From the NCBI RefSeq assembly GCF_030272615.1, contig NC_081407.1, positions 154,951,548-155,015,547 of the forward strand: 64,000 bases of DNA, in the 5' to 3' direction. The notes beneath the pieces were generated by a model. It saw nothing but the letters and a program-made list of their open reading frames with translations, was not told the origin of the DNA and did no database searches. This DNA is from Cryptomeria japonica (lineage: Eukaryota; Streptophyta; Pinopsida; Cupressales; Cupressaceae). The stretch's first letter is position 1, and every line of letters begins with the position of its first letter. A program made the position numbers and the translations under genes. Shown piece after piece: positions 22,857 to 34,386 of this stretch.

Positions 22857-25800
22857 ATGGCACCTCAAATGAATATTGTCAATGGGATCTATGTTGGGCT
22901 CTTGAAGCTCATGGAGGATCTTGTATTTTATGGAGTTGATCATGGGTTTGTTTTTTGCATAGAAGTGATCTTGAGCTCCGGTTTGGGAATATGTTACTCT
23001 CATCTTGCATGGTGGTTATGTTCTTTTTCCATGTGGTAACATATAGTGAAAGGGTGTGCATGTTGGTTGTGTGCTTTTAGCCTTGTAGCCACATGTGAAA
23101 ACACCTACTTTTTGGACTACATTATGGAGTGCTTATGTTGGGTTTGTGGTTTCACCCCTTGGTTACATGAAAGCATTGGATGCTTAGCCATTGGTTTCTT
23201 GTGAGTCGTGGAGTTGGTTATTTTATGACTTGAATGATCTTGGACAACTTGATAGGTTTGCAGTTTTTTCTTGTTTCTAAAAGTTGTGGGTTTGTAGATC
23301 TATATTTATTCCATTTCCAAGATGACATATTTTATGTGAATGTTTGGATGTTGAAGTGAATTTCAAATTTACAAAGATGATTTTGCAGGTTTTACATGTT
23401 AACCAAAATCTGTGGTAAGATTGAATTCAAGGTGTTCTTGATGGAGACAATTATAGGTTTGCATGGTTGCTTAGAAGGTTCTTATTGATTTATGGCTACT
23501 CCTTTGTGGGACTGTTTGGCAAATCAGATCCAGTATCGATTTTGGTGTTTGAGTCTTGGAAATCCACAAGTTATGTTTGATTATCTATGTTATGCATCAT
23601 ATTGATGTGGGGTTGAATCTTTCATTTATTTGAGGTTGGAGCACTGATTATGCATTTTTTCTTTGAGATGTTGCATATGTGTTGATCTTGTAAATTGTTT
23701 GATGAGGATTCGATTTAGTAGGCTTTGTTGTTGGTCACCATTATTACATTGGTATTTTAATTGCAATGAGAAAAAGATTATTTGGAAGTGCTTGATATAG
23801 TTGTTCATTTGAATCTTAGCAGTATATAATGGTACATGAGAAACTCCTTTCACTTCAGGGGAGTTTTGGTAATGATATTGGTCATGATACCATGCATGAA
23901 TTGGTATCACTTTCATTGGGAGCTTTATGCAGTCACATAATGTATTCTATCTTCCTCTTTTCAAGATTTTGGCTCTAAGCTATTGATTTTGCAATGTGTA
24001 GTAAGCCATGGATAATTTCTGATCAGAAGATGGATTGTCTTTTGCAATGGTTGTTGATGTCATGCGAAGCTCATGGATTTTGTTTTCATATTGCAATGAG
24101 AGTTTACATCTTTGGTTCTATTGACAAAGGATATGCAGTATATAACTTTTTAGTTTGGAGATAATGGTTTGACTCTTCCCTTTGAGAGCTCTTGGTGTTG
24201 AATTCTTTGATTGTGTTGGGGCCATGGAGGATCTTTAGTTAGGAGATGGTTATCATAATGCTTGGAGAGCTTGGTTACACAATTCAATGAGAGCTTGTGG
24301 CAATGATGTGGATTCACCATTGGATGGTGGATGATCTTCTTCAGTGTTTGTTGGTGTCTTGGATGGACTCTTGGTTTTTGTTTTATATGTAGTGAGGGTT
24401 TTTTAACATCTTGAGTTTCATTGACAAAAGATTATTATCTTCCAATGTGTGGAGTTGTTTTTTGGTTTAGAGTATGGTTTGTATTATGCCATTATACTCT
24501 TGATTTAAGATTAGAGTGTTGGCATGAAGCAGGTTCTCTTGAAACCATGATATGTTATTGGGAGCATATGATCGTCCTTTAAGGAAATGATAGATCATGA
24601 GGTCATGATATGTTTCTTGATTCTATAGTTAGAACTTTGACTGTGGTCTTGTTGGTTCTCTTTGGTTTTGAGTATTAATCATATGCTTGGAGATTCATGA
24701 TTTTGCAGTGTCTCGTTGTAAGTTGGCATGGAATGATTGGTGGGTGCTCATGGATATTAAAGAGACTTGGGTGAGGCTATATGATCTCATGTTTTTTGGG
24801 ATCGTGCATTGAGATGGCTCTTTGATGAAGATTTTAGTAGCAAGACCGAGGAGTCTACACTTGGTTATGGATGTGAATCTATTATGGACCTGAAGAGAAG
24901 ATTGCCCTATATTAGAAGCTTTAAATGCTTGGTGTTGTGTGCACTGGACAATCTTTAATTCCACTCTTGGTCTACTCGGTAGGTGAATGATCTGAGAGGT
25001 ATTGCTCACTTGAATATTAGATGCATTCTTATTTTGTATCTTGTCTTCTCATATGAGTTAAGTCTTGAATATAGAGATTTTGAGGACTTGTTAAGAAGAA
25101 GATGCATGATTTTATGGATTTTCATTGTTCTCCTTATTGTTGGTCTTGAGCTATGGATTTAGTTTTGACGACTTATTTGGAGAGGTACACTGTACAGGTA
25201 TTGGTTTGTGGCTTTGGGCATATTCCCTATGTTGTGGGAATAAATGGTTTGTTTGATCTACCTTTAGCATTAGAGGTTTACATCTATTGCTGCCATGTTC
25301 TATTTGATTTGAATGATAGATGTTGATATCCTTTCAGTTTGGGATTGGTGAAGGAGATCTTACTTTACACAACTTGGTACATGTTAGTTTGGAATAGGAA
25401 TATGGGTTTATTTGCAGGTTCTCTCTTTGGTCTTGTTCTTCTTCCAGGATGTTTGTATTCACGACATTGTTGTTGAAGTTTAAAGACCTTGGGAGAGCTA
25501 TGGAGACTATGGTGAGAGAGATATTATAGTACATTTTTTTGTAGGATTTGCAAGATCAGTGTATGTTTCCTTGACACTATGTGATAGAGGAATTAGTCAC
25601 ATCCTCTATGTGAAGTACTATAGATATACTGGATATACTTTGATCTATTTTTTAGATTTGACATTACTTGTGTAGTGGGAGTTTTTGGATATATGTCTGG
25701 TTATCCTCTTTGATATCTTGGTTTGCTGATTATTAATGTGTGATGAGTTTGTATGTTTCATTGGATTTAGATCTATGAGTTATGTAGTTGTGTGGGCTGA

Positions 25801-26416
25801 TCACCCAAAGATGATTCGGATGTGGACTGTCTATATCCATAGGATTGTATTGCAGAATTTGTTAGCTGGCCTTGTCTTTGGTCACTTGTGCATTGGTATA
25901 TTGCATTGAGATAGGAGGATGGATATATAGAGACTTGATTGCAGTTTTGAGTTGATATGTTGAATGCACATAGTTTTATCTATGTTGGTATACTTTGGTT
26001 TGAGGTATGGGTAGCTTGGATGAATTGCAATTTGTTGTGGTTGCTATTCCAGGTGGTATGAATAAAGTGGTTACTGAGAGCCTTTCTTATCATTTGAATT
26101 TGATGCTTGTGTTCATGTATAGATTGGTGTAGGATTTAGTGATAGTTGGTATGCTTCACCTTGGCATATTCCTATCTTCCATAGATGACATGTTGGAGGA
26201 TGTGAGCATTATTTTTGCTTGATGGTGGTTAACTTGGTTGCTATTGTAGATATCTTGTTGGAGCACAAAAGAAAGTTGAAGATTCAAGTGGTACATTTGT
26301 GGCTAAGGGATGTCTTTCCCTTGTTGGTGTAGGAAGGCCTCGACCCTTGATTATTGTTCTTGATTATTTGTATATCTATGGATGTAATTTACAATGTATG
26401 ACGTCAAGTGGGAGAA
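22857..26416. other. Internal non-coding region of element D
   Basis: About 3.6 kb, T- and G-rich on the plus strand, with no frame resembling Gag, protease, RT or integrase. Only the polypurine tract at its right end is recognisable. Confidence 0.7.
26405..26416 (+). other. Polypurine tract of element D
   Basis: CAAGTGGGAGAA lies immediately before the 3' LTR start (TGCTAGG), where plus-strand DNA synthesis would be primed. Confidence 0.75.
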
Positions 26417-27382
26417 TGCTAGGATTTAGGTGACATCAACTTTGTAAATACTTGTATTAATTATTTTCCTTATGTTATTTGTAAATCACCCATAACAGAT
26501 GAAATCGTTTCACCAATAGTAAAAGGTCTCATGTAAAGACAGAGTTATAGTAATTGTTTGGACTTCAACAAAAGAACAAAATAGCTAGGCATCCCATTTG
26601 GAATATTCCATTTTGGGTTGTTGGGACACATGTAAGATTCTATAAGAACATCTATGACAATTATGATAGATATCATAAGACTATGATAGAATATTGCTAT
26701 CTTGGTCCCTGGGTGCCCAGTTTGGCAAGATGCCTTATGACAATTGTAAGAGTGTCTATAAGTGGCTATTTTTAGCCACATGCATGATTCCAAGATGGTG
26801 GGTTGTATGGATTTTTACCATAGTATTGTGGAATCTTGTTTTGGCCCATGACAATGTTCTCTAGTGGTATTTTGGGCCTCCATAAGTCTATATATTGAGG
26901 GCTTGAGATGGAGACATTATGGGAGTTCATTTGTGTACACAAGTGTTGCTGGATTGAAGTTTGAAGATAAGGAATGAAGGATTGTATGCAATATTTGTTT
27001 CATGAAGATAATACAAGCATTGGCCTCCCTTCTTCATGGAGATTTTTCTCGAAAGGGTTTCTTCATGTATATCTTGTGCCGTGGGATGTTCTTCTTGTGT
27101 TCCTGATTTATACTTTGTTCTTTCTGCTGTCTTATGGTGAAGTGATGTTCATTTCCATGATGTTTTATGTTCATCAAAGATAGTTTAATTAAGCATGTTA
27201 AAGTGGTAATGCTTGGCATAATAAAGAAGATGAATATCTCATTGGTTTTCCATATTAAGTCAACTTCATTATCAGATTTGCATACAATCACAAATTTTCA
27301 TTAGGTGCAGTCTGAGCATTAAATCTCATCAATACTTTTATTGAATTAGAGATTTCCAATAATTTCCAGTAACTTCCCAACA
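26417..27382 (+). repeat. 3' LTR of element D
   Basis: Matches 20546-21528. The right end CTTCCCAACA (27382) is identical to the 5' LTR end. Confidence 0.92.
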
Positions 27383-27401
27383 CTTAATCAATAAATTCTA
27401 A

Positions 27402-27432
<31 letters not shown>

Positions 27433-27433
27433 G
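27402..27433. repeat. (TG)n(GA)n compound microsatellite
   Basis: A short TG run passes directly into about eleven GA dinucleotides. Confidence 0.95.
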
Positions 27434-27965
27434 CACATTGGAATAATTTCTGCCCTCCCATATAGATATAGGCTTTCCCGTGCTAATCCACGAATGGAGC
27501 TTGACCCATCACAAGGATTCTGGGATTCTATGGCAAACATGTGTGAAATCTGTGTATATGTGGAGAAACCGACACATGCAACCTATTAATGATCCAAGCA
27601 CAAATATCTATGCATATGCCCCTTTACCCATGAAGTGATTCAAATTTAACCCAAACAATTCTTTGTCTAATTATTTGAACAAACTGCTCTACTCAATGCA
27701 TTCATTTCATTTATTTGTTGCCTCAGGAGCATCCCATTAACCACTTTGCACCTTTTGAAATATGCCAACTAGGAATTCGGCCCAATCTAATGGTTTTGGT
27801 GTGCTCTCGAATCTTTGACCAACGAATTTGCTTTTTGGTTTTTAGGTGAATTTTTGATGTTTTTTCAGTTTTTGGGGTTTTTGCTTGATTTTGTCAATGA
27901 GGAATTTCAAATTGAATGCAATACATGAAAGAACAATAGGCTGATTTGAAAACTTAGAATTCTGA
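27434..27965. other. Intergenic sequence, nothing recognised
   Basis: Short unique-looking stretch between the microsatellite and the 3' end of the LINE. Confidence 0.5.
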
Positions 27966-27992
27966 TTTTATTTATTTTTTGTTTTTTTTGAT
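27966..27992 (-). other. A-rich 3' tail of the LINE
   Basis: The minus strand ends in tgatcaaaaaaaacaaaaaa followed by taaataaaa, a degraded poly(A) marking the LINE 3' end made by target-primed reverse transcription. A matching target duplication at the 5' end was not found. Confidence 0.7.
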
Positions 27993-28266
27993 CAGTAAAG
28001 ACAGATTGTATTTTAATATTCAAAAGTTTATATCATACAAAATGATCCTTCTTGGATCTCATCAGAGCATCTATATATCAAAACAGAGATATTTTATTGT
28101 CTCTGTTGCTAATCCTTGAAACTCAAAATAGGGATAAAATACAAAGTAAAACTACTATCTCTGTTGCTAATCAAAAACAAAGATATTTTGCTAGTAAATA
28201 TTTCTCATACATAATTTTCGAATATTATATCAAGAACTATATTATATCTATCATCTACTACCGAGC

Positions 28267-28915
28267 TCAATCCCCTCTTGAAGCTGGATCATCCTCTTCT
28301 TTATCATTTTCGCTTTCGTTGCTGCTCTTAGACTCTGAAAAGGGGTCATCTTCTCCTCGCCTACCTATAAGACGTTTAAATTCACGAACCCATGGCAGAT
28401 TGACTTCAATTTCATTCTCTATTGGGGACACCATCCTCCGCAAATCCCATAACCTTTTTGATGAAATCTAAACATCTTCTCTTCACAAGAATACTCACTT
28501 CCCAGTGTGCCTGATCTCAAATGAACAATATTGGGAACCTAGGCGTTGGGACACCATTTTTGCTTGCTAACCCATAGAAGGAAGACAAAGGGATAGTGAG
28601 ATTTATGTCAATCTCGCGAAGAGCTCTATCCATATCGCCCAGGAAGCCCTCCTTAAAGATTCTTCTGCATAACTCTTCCGCTACCCCTTTATTTTCCCCC
28701 AATTTCAGGATAGTAGACAGAAAATGAGCCTGGATGTCGGTATTTACTCGATATCTATGATTAGCTATAAGAAATTGAACACCTAGAATGTCACAGATAA
28801 CATTCGGTAGAAGCAGATGGGAAATATTCGTCACTTGTTGGAGCCTTTTGCTCGTGATAGGCCCCAGAAAAGCCATTTGTCTTTTCTTTGCAACTACCCT
28901 GATATTAGAATCCAT
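28267..28915 (-). pseudogene. Extra ORF downstream of LINE RNase H, acidic tail, unknown
   Basis: Minus-strand coding sequence starts at MDSNIRVVAKKRQMAFLGP (28915) and runs to an in-frame TGA (about 28517-28519), then continues in frame with DQAHWEVSILVKRRCLDFIK before a frameshift into VNLPWVREFKRLIGRRGEDD and a very acidic C-terminus (SESKSSNESENDKEEDDPAS). In all about 215 residues. I do not recognise it. It lies between the LINE RNase H stop and the A-rich tail, so it was mobilised with the LINE: either a genuine third ORF of this LINE lineage or a captured 3' host sequence. Just upstream the minus strand reads TTTTCTTTTGTGTTTTGCAG, an excellent splice acceptor, which would fit an exon. 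Confidence 0.55.
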
Positions 28916-28934
28916 TGGAAAGCTTCGCTCTACT

Positions 28935-28954
28935 CTGCAAAACACAAAAGAAAA
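28935..28954 (-). promoter_or_regulatory. Possible 3' splice site before the extra LINE ORF
   Basis: A pyrimidine-rich TTTTCTTTTGTGTTTTGCAG (minus strand) ends about 20 bases upstream of the MDSN start. It is a textbook acceptor by sequence; whether it is used is unknown. Confidence 0.4.
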
Positions 28955-29445
28955 TGATTGATGATTTGTTAGAAAAATTCCTCTTAAAAAAGACGGTGAA
29001 GCTTCTCGAACAAGTTTGAAGCCCATAATGAGTGCCTGAATACACTCAAATCAAATTTGCTGTAGCAATCTCAGTAACATGATTCACTTGTGTGAACCCC
29101 GCAAAAGGATAGGCTATAGAGTTGGCACTGGAAGTACTTCCCTCTGTCTATTTGACTTGATATCTCAAAACGCTCACGTTCCTATGTCATTTAATGATGT
29201 TTATTTCGAGACCATTAAAAATCATAAAAAATCCCCCTATCAACTCAACTTTATCACTACTCTTCAAAATACTTTTTGAATCAATCAATCCGTTTAAATT
29301 TTGATGATGTGTATTGCCAGCTCAGTTTCATATGGGCCCACATCTGTCCTACTCACTTTCCCAATTTTGAAAATCTCTCCCGCTCCAAGGAATATAAAAC
29401 TTTATACCTGTCACTATTTCGAAAGGCTCATTAACAAAAGATGAT

Positions 29446-29916
29446 TTACATTGAATCCTCCTCGTCTAATCGAATACCATCTATTGCTTGATTAGCCAAA
29501 ACATTTGCAGTCCGATTTCCTTCCCTATATATATGCTTGAAAACTACAGCTTCAAAAAAACTAATTATATTTAAGGCTTTTTCTAATAATGCATTTAATC
29601 TCCAATTTGGTGTTTTCTCTTTTCTCAATGCATTGATAACTATTGCCGAATCCCCTTGTATCTCTAAGCATTTTATATCTAAATCTCTGCATTTCTTAAG
29701 CCCAATAACCAAAGCTTGGAATTCTGCTTGATTGTTGGTACTCGGTTCCAGTGGTTCTGCCATTTTAACTATAATTCTGCCATCCCATTTAGAAATCAGA
29801 CAACTCGCTCTTGATATACCTGGATTTCCTCTGGCCGCACGATCGAAGTTTAGTTTATACCATCCTTCCTTGGGCGGTTCCCATTTACATTCCTTTCTGT
29901 CTTGTTCACTAGCCAC
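29446..29916 (-). pseudogene. RNase H domain of the LINE
   Basis: This plant L1 RNase H would remove RNA from the RNA-DNA hybrid. The frame shows GWYKLNFDRAARGNPGISRA, where FDGAARGNPG is usual, then NNQAEFQALVIGLK with the catalytic Glu, IQGDSAIVINAL with the catalytic Asp, and HIYREGNRTANVLANQA. In the last motif the usual catalytic Asp (N-xx-AD) is replaced by Asn, so activity is doubtful. A frameshift near 29916 separates it from the preceding frame. It is the C-terminal end of ORF2. Confidence 0.88.
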
Positions 29917-30983
29917 TCCTCCCTTACCACAAATTTGGGGAATTTAAGACCAAACCATCTCCCCCTAATTTCACTATCCCAATAAGAAAAGGAAGAGTTC
30001 TTGAGTGATCTATGTTCGTTCCTATTATTCACAAGCTCTACAATAGCCCCTTCAATCTTATGGATTAATAGATTTGCCTCCATTTTTGTATCTTTGAAGA
30101 TTCTTCTATTTCACTCTTTCCAAATTTCCCAAATTAACATGGAGGGACTTGCTGTCCCACAAGCCACTGAATAGACCTGTCCTATTTAAGCTTGGCCAAC
30201 TCTTAAAAAGTTTAGAATATCTTGTGGAAATGCTGTTGCCCACCCTAATTTCGCACACAACCATTGCCAACATTGCTGAGAAAAAGGACAATGTAAAAAG
30301 AGGTGATTAATTGTTTCCTCAGCTTGTTCACATAGGGCACATCTTGAAGGTCCTTAAAACCTATTTTTTGAAACCATTCTGCTGTCAGCACCCGTCCTTT
30401 AAGCATAGCACAAGAAAAAATCCCTACTTTAGGAAGGCATGCTTTGTTCCAACATAGATGTTGGGGAAGATCCGATTTTGTCCAATGATGTTGTAGAGTT
30501 AAATCCTTATAGCCCTCCTTAATTGAATATGCCCCTGATTTAGAACCATCCCAACGCAACCTATCTTTGACATCTCTGAAAGCCATTTGTCTACTTTGGA
30601 GAATCTCTTGAATCTGTATAATCTCCTCCCTAGGAACATCTAAATTTTCAAAGGATTTCCACTTCCACATTCCATTCTTATCTTCCGTATTAAAGTTGAT
30701 AAAATCTTTTAAAAGACTGCCCCACGCTTCATCTGTTTTGAGTTTGAGTCTATCTGTATTCATAAGTGAACTAATTGTAGGATAACCCCCCCCAAGAATC
30801 ATCCCAAAAAAGTGTCTTTGAGCCATTTGATACATCCCAAGTTAATCTATTCATTATCGGCTCTCTACAGGACAATATGAAGTTCCACACTCTCGATCCC
30901 TTAGGAGGATCTCTAGTTCTAAAAAGAGATTCCGCTTCATTTCCTACTAGATATTTGCTTTGTAAAATTTTGACCCATTTAAG
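29917..30983 (-). pseudogene. LINE ORF2: RT C-terminal and zinc-binding (zf-RVT) region
   Basis: Minus-strand frames here complete ORF2 after element F. Right at the F boundary the sequence reads WVKILQSKYLVGNEAE, then a conserved FWDDSW motif, LRWDGSKSGAYSIKEGY with SG-YS and the cysteine-histidine cluster CALCEQAEETINHLFLHC (about 30290-30345), the hallmark of the zf-RVT region found C-terminal to RT in plant LINEs. Several frameshifts are present. It precedes the RNase H domain directly. Confidence 0.88.
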
Positions 30984-31773
30984 TGATGTAGGAGCATCCC
31001 CAGTCTATGAGCAATCTTGCATCAACCAAAAATATTTCCTTTTAGTTTAGTTCTTGTTCAGTTCAGTGAGAAGTTTTGTGTGTTCCTGTCGGTCTGTTTT
31101 GGTAGTTGCTTGCTTTTCGTTGCAGATTGTATTTTCGGTTTCCAGGCTGGTTTTTGTGCTTAATTGCAGATTCTTAGTCCATTTGGATTCTTTTTGGGCA
31201 AGATATTGCTTCCGGAGTAGTTTTGGGCTTATCGGTTGGTTTTCTTCTTTTTCAGAGCGGTTTCTTGGCGTGTGGATCTATTTTGGGTCTTGCTTAATGT
31301 TCCTAAGTCCTTGGTCGACCTTCCTATTGATCTGCACTTCTCGGTTCTTTTTCGGAGGAATTTCTTTCATTCTTGGGGCCGACCTATTTACACGTTTCAT
31401 TTTTCTGCATTGGTAAATGTAATCTTTTGTGGCCGACCCAGATATGTTCTGGAGGGTATATATATGGTTTTTTGTGATCATTGTAGGGCAATTGATGAGA
31501 ATAAGATTCTCGATTCATGATTAGAGATCTGGATGACTTTGAGAGTTCCAGATGGATTGTAATTTGGCATGTTAGCCTGCATGTAACCTGTTGATTACCG
31601 GATGTTCTATGATGAATGTATGATGATAACCGGTTGGTTACCAGAGGTTCTAAGATGATAATATGATCTGATTCTATAATCTTTCAATGTTTTATTATTG
31701 CTTTTGTTGTGTTACTCTTGCTGCATGACCTGGTCAGTTCTCTTTGAGGACCCACTGGATCATGGCTGCACCA
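30984..31773 (+). repeat. 5' LTR of element F
   Basis: Starts TGATGTAGGAGCATCCC and ends GGATCATGGCTGCACCA; matches 40955-41766 throughout. A TATA-like gtatatatatgg lies at about 31457. The open frames at 31054-31520 are LTR sequence. Confidence 0.93.
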
Positions 31774-31775
31774 AG

Positions 31776-31787
31776 TGGTATCAGAGC
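31776..31787 (+). other. Primer-binding site of element F (tRNA-iMet)
   Basis: TGGTATCAGAGC, an exact match to the usual plant initiator tRNA-Met PBS, 2 bases after the LTR. Confidence 0.95.
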
Positions 31788-31964
31788 GGGTTATGAACCG
31801 GCTGGTGGAAGAGCTAGTTGCGAACCTTAAGGCATTCCTTTGGGTGAACAAATCATCGAGTGGAGGCAGGTTGTGAGTGTGTTCAATAGATCGTCGAGTG
31901 TGAGGCAATTGAAACCAGTAGTCAGATCGCCGAGTTGAGGCAGTTCACCGGAGCAGAGGAGGAG

Positions 31965-32901
31965 ATGCCGCCTAGAAGGATGAACCCCCAGAGGGTAGAG
32001 CAGATGATGGAGGATTTCAAGAATGAGATGAGGAACGAGATCCATAATGCATTGGCTGGTTTGCGGAGCAATCCAGAGTCTGAGGATGAGTATGAAGAAG
32101 CTGGAGAAGAGCTTGAGGCGGAAGAGGTTGAAGGACCAGAAGACGGAAGAGAGTAAAGATTTTTGAGAGCAGTTGCGCAAGCAAGTAAAGTTCATAAAGT
32201 AGAGGTTTCAAAATTTTGTGGAACGCTGAACCCGAAGGATCTGATTGATTGGATCAGAGAGTTGGAGGATTACTTTGAGTTTGAGGATGTCAAGGACCCG
32301 TAGAGAGTCCAGTTGGCACAGACTAAGTTGAAAGGGCATGCTGCCTTATGGTGGAAATAGTTGCAGAGAGACAGAGTGGAGAATGGTGAAATGAAGATCA
32401 CTCGGTGGAGATAGATGGTTGCAAGATTGAAGGCCAAGTTCATATCGAGAGACTATGAGTTGGAATTGTTCAAGAAGTTGCAGAACCTAAAGCAAAGAAA
32501 CATGAGTGTGAAGGAGTATACCGAGGAATTCTACAAGGTGATGATTAGATCTGGACATAGAGAGATGGATAGAGAAAAGGTGGCGAGGTACATAAATGGA
32601 CTTGCATTTAACATTCAGGATGAAATGAGTATGTTGAGGATTTCCATAGTTGAAGAAGCCTACCAGTATGCTTTGAAGGTTGAGGAGAAGAAGACAACAA
32701 AATAACCCTAGAGGGAAGGAGAGATGCAAAGGACAGATGAGTGGCAGTATAGAGAAGCAGAATGTTGAAGATGAATCAAAACCTAAGTGGAGTAAAGAAC
32801 CGGATCAGAAAACATAGGGAAACGGCAGTGGCAGTAGCAACAGAGAATTTCCTGACAAATGTTTCAAGTGTGGAGAAACCGGACACAGATCTTATGAATG
32901 T
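31965..32901 (+). pseudogene. Gag of element F with CCHC knuckle
   Basis: From MPPRRMNPQRVEQMMEDF (31965) an acidic N-terminus leads to the gypsy Gag core: SKFCGTLNPKDLIDWIRELE, LAQTKLKGHAALWW, then LKAKFISRDYELELFKKLQN, RNMSVKEYTEEFYK and MLRISIVEEAYQYALKVEEK. The RNA-binding knuckle CFKCGETGHRSYEC lies at 32860-32901. Gag forms the particle core around the element RNA. There are stops after GRE, KDP, WWK, TRWR and KKTTK, plus a frameshift before the knuckle, so no intact protein can be made. The motif set resembles chromovirus-type Ty3/gypsy Gag. Confidence 0.9.
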
Positions 32902-33059
32902 AAGCAAGGAATGGCAAGAAGTTGTGTGGCAAATGAGGAACCGGAAGGTGGAGTTACCAGAATTGACTATGCATTGGAGCAAGGAGAATCCCTTATGTTC
33001 AGAAGAGTCATGATGGAGCAGAGTAGTGAAGATACCGGACCTACTCAGTGAAGGAGTCT

Positions 33060-33296
33060 TTTCCGGACTGTGTGCAAATCAGGTGGTAAGTGTTGCAAGG
33101 TTATTGTGGATAGTGGAAGTACTGATAATTTGGTTTCCGAGGAGATGGTAGTGAAGCTTGGATTGAAGAGGCTTAAGCACCTTATAAGGTGAGTTGGTTA
33201 CAAGATGATCAGAAGTTGGAAGTAAAAGAGCAGTGCTTGGTGAGTTGTAATATTGGACCTTTTAGGGATGAGGCCTTGTGTGATGTCGTATCTATG
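33060..33296 (+). pseudogene. Aspartic protease of element F, N-terminal part
   Basis: VDSGSTDNLVSEE (33106 onward) holds the D-S-G active-site triad of retroelement protease, followed by YKVSWLQDDQKLEVKEQC and FRDEALCDVVSMS. The reading is cut at 33296 by unit G and resumes at 40404 with ACHVLLGRPWQFDRRAIYDC (the first residue spans the junction). With one copy of the GAGTG duplication the frame is continuous across the junction, which proves that G inserted here. A stop is present at about 33188 near the start of the YKVSWLQ block. Confidence 0.92.
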
Positions 33297-34126
33297 AGTG
33301 TGTTGACACGTCTAAAGTCGCGGAACTATGACTTCATTCGGCTAACGCAGAATAGAAATGCTAAGAATCCTATCCTCTCTTGAGATAAGGAAATCCCTAA
33401 TGTTGTGTGAATTTGATCAATGGGGATGACCTCAATGTTTTCGTTGTCAGGTCTTGACTGCAGGATAGCTTAGTAGTTGATGTGTTTTGCTGGAAACACA
33501 AAGGGGACTTACGGTTAGACAAAATTGGTTTCGCTCTGGTTTCCTAAATTCTTACAATCCTATATCATCTGATTTGCTTCTGATTGATGTTATTTCAGCT
33601 TGACTAGAGGGTTTCTTTAATGAAAAAGGAAAAAAGGAGGGAGGGATAAAGAGTGAATAAGAACAGCTAACTAATTTTAACTAAGACAACATTTTTCAAC
33701 ACATAGACGGAAGTCTCAAAATAACTAGAAATTACTTTGCCAGCCAATTAGCACAACTAGGTAAAAACCAGTGCAATCATCTAAGGATTTCAAATTTTCA
33801 AGCTATTAGATACGAATGATAGACTCTTACACCCATTCATCCAAATTTAATAACCGAACTTAGCACAAAAGGGGGGCCAGACTAACCATGCAGAGGAAAC
33901 AATAATCAACTATTTCCTAATGGTATGAACCAAGATTTTCCATCAAATATATGCATAAATAACTGTCTGAAATTAAATACAGTTGCAGAAATATGAAATA
34001 AATGGAGAAGAGGAACATGCACTCACAGTAGAACAAACATATCTTTAACATCCATTAAATCCTGTATATATTTCGCCAGAGTTTTTGCAACAATCGTTTT
34101 TCTCTCTTTACAAAGAGGAACTAATT

Positions 34127-34138
34127 CCTTTATATAGA
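34127..34138 (-). promoter_or_regulatory. TATA box of LTR unit G
   Basis: TCTATATAAAGG on the minus strand, about 830 bases from the unit's 3' end. The counterpart in unit I (53501) and in J (57132) is at a similar distance from the end, supporting it as the LTR promoter and start of R. Confidence 0.7.
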
Positions 34139-34386
34139 ATTCCAAAAATGGATGAATGGCCAAGATTAAACTTAAACAAGTGGGCCAGATTCATCCTCTA
34201 TCAAAACTGCCCATACCCATAAATGGGAGGCAAAATATCAACAACAACAAAAGGAGAAACAATAACTACCAAAAAGGTAATTAATAACTACCCAAAAAGC
34301 TGCTCCAAAAAGTGCACATGCACGAAGCTCAAGATTTACAACTATTTTGGCAGTTAGAAATGAACTTTATGCTTAAAAAGTGCTTT

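Larger units (their letters stand above)
20546..27382 (+). mobile_element. Large non-coding LTR element D (LARD-like)
   Basis: Two LTRs of nearly 1 kb (20546-21528 and 26417-27382) enclose about 4.9 kb with no gag, protease or pol frame on either strand. A PBS (TGGTACCAGA) follows the first LTR after 2 bases, and a purine tract (AAGTGGGAGAA) abuts the second, so the structure is that of a plus-strand LTR retrotransposon without genes. Flanks read CTTCT on the left and CTTAA on the right, an imperfect 5-bp TSD. Such gene-less elements are called LARDs and need proteins from a helper. A 1.08-kb LTR unit (E) is nested within. Confidence 0.88.

Noticed and set aside
26545-27291. ORFs on both strands in the 3' LTR of D
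   Set aside because: They lie in an LTR, are not kept in the matching 5' LTR, and have no motif.
31054-31520. Plus-strand ORFs in the LTRs of F (also 41025-41429)
   Set aside because: Present in both LTRs but frames differ between copies and no domain is seen; treated as non-coding LTR sequence.
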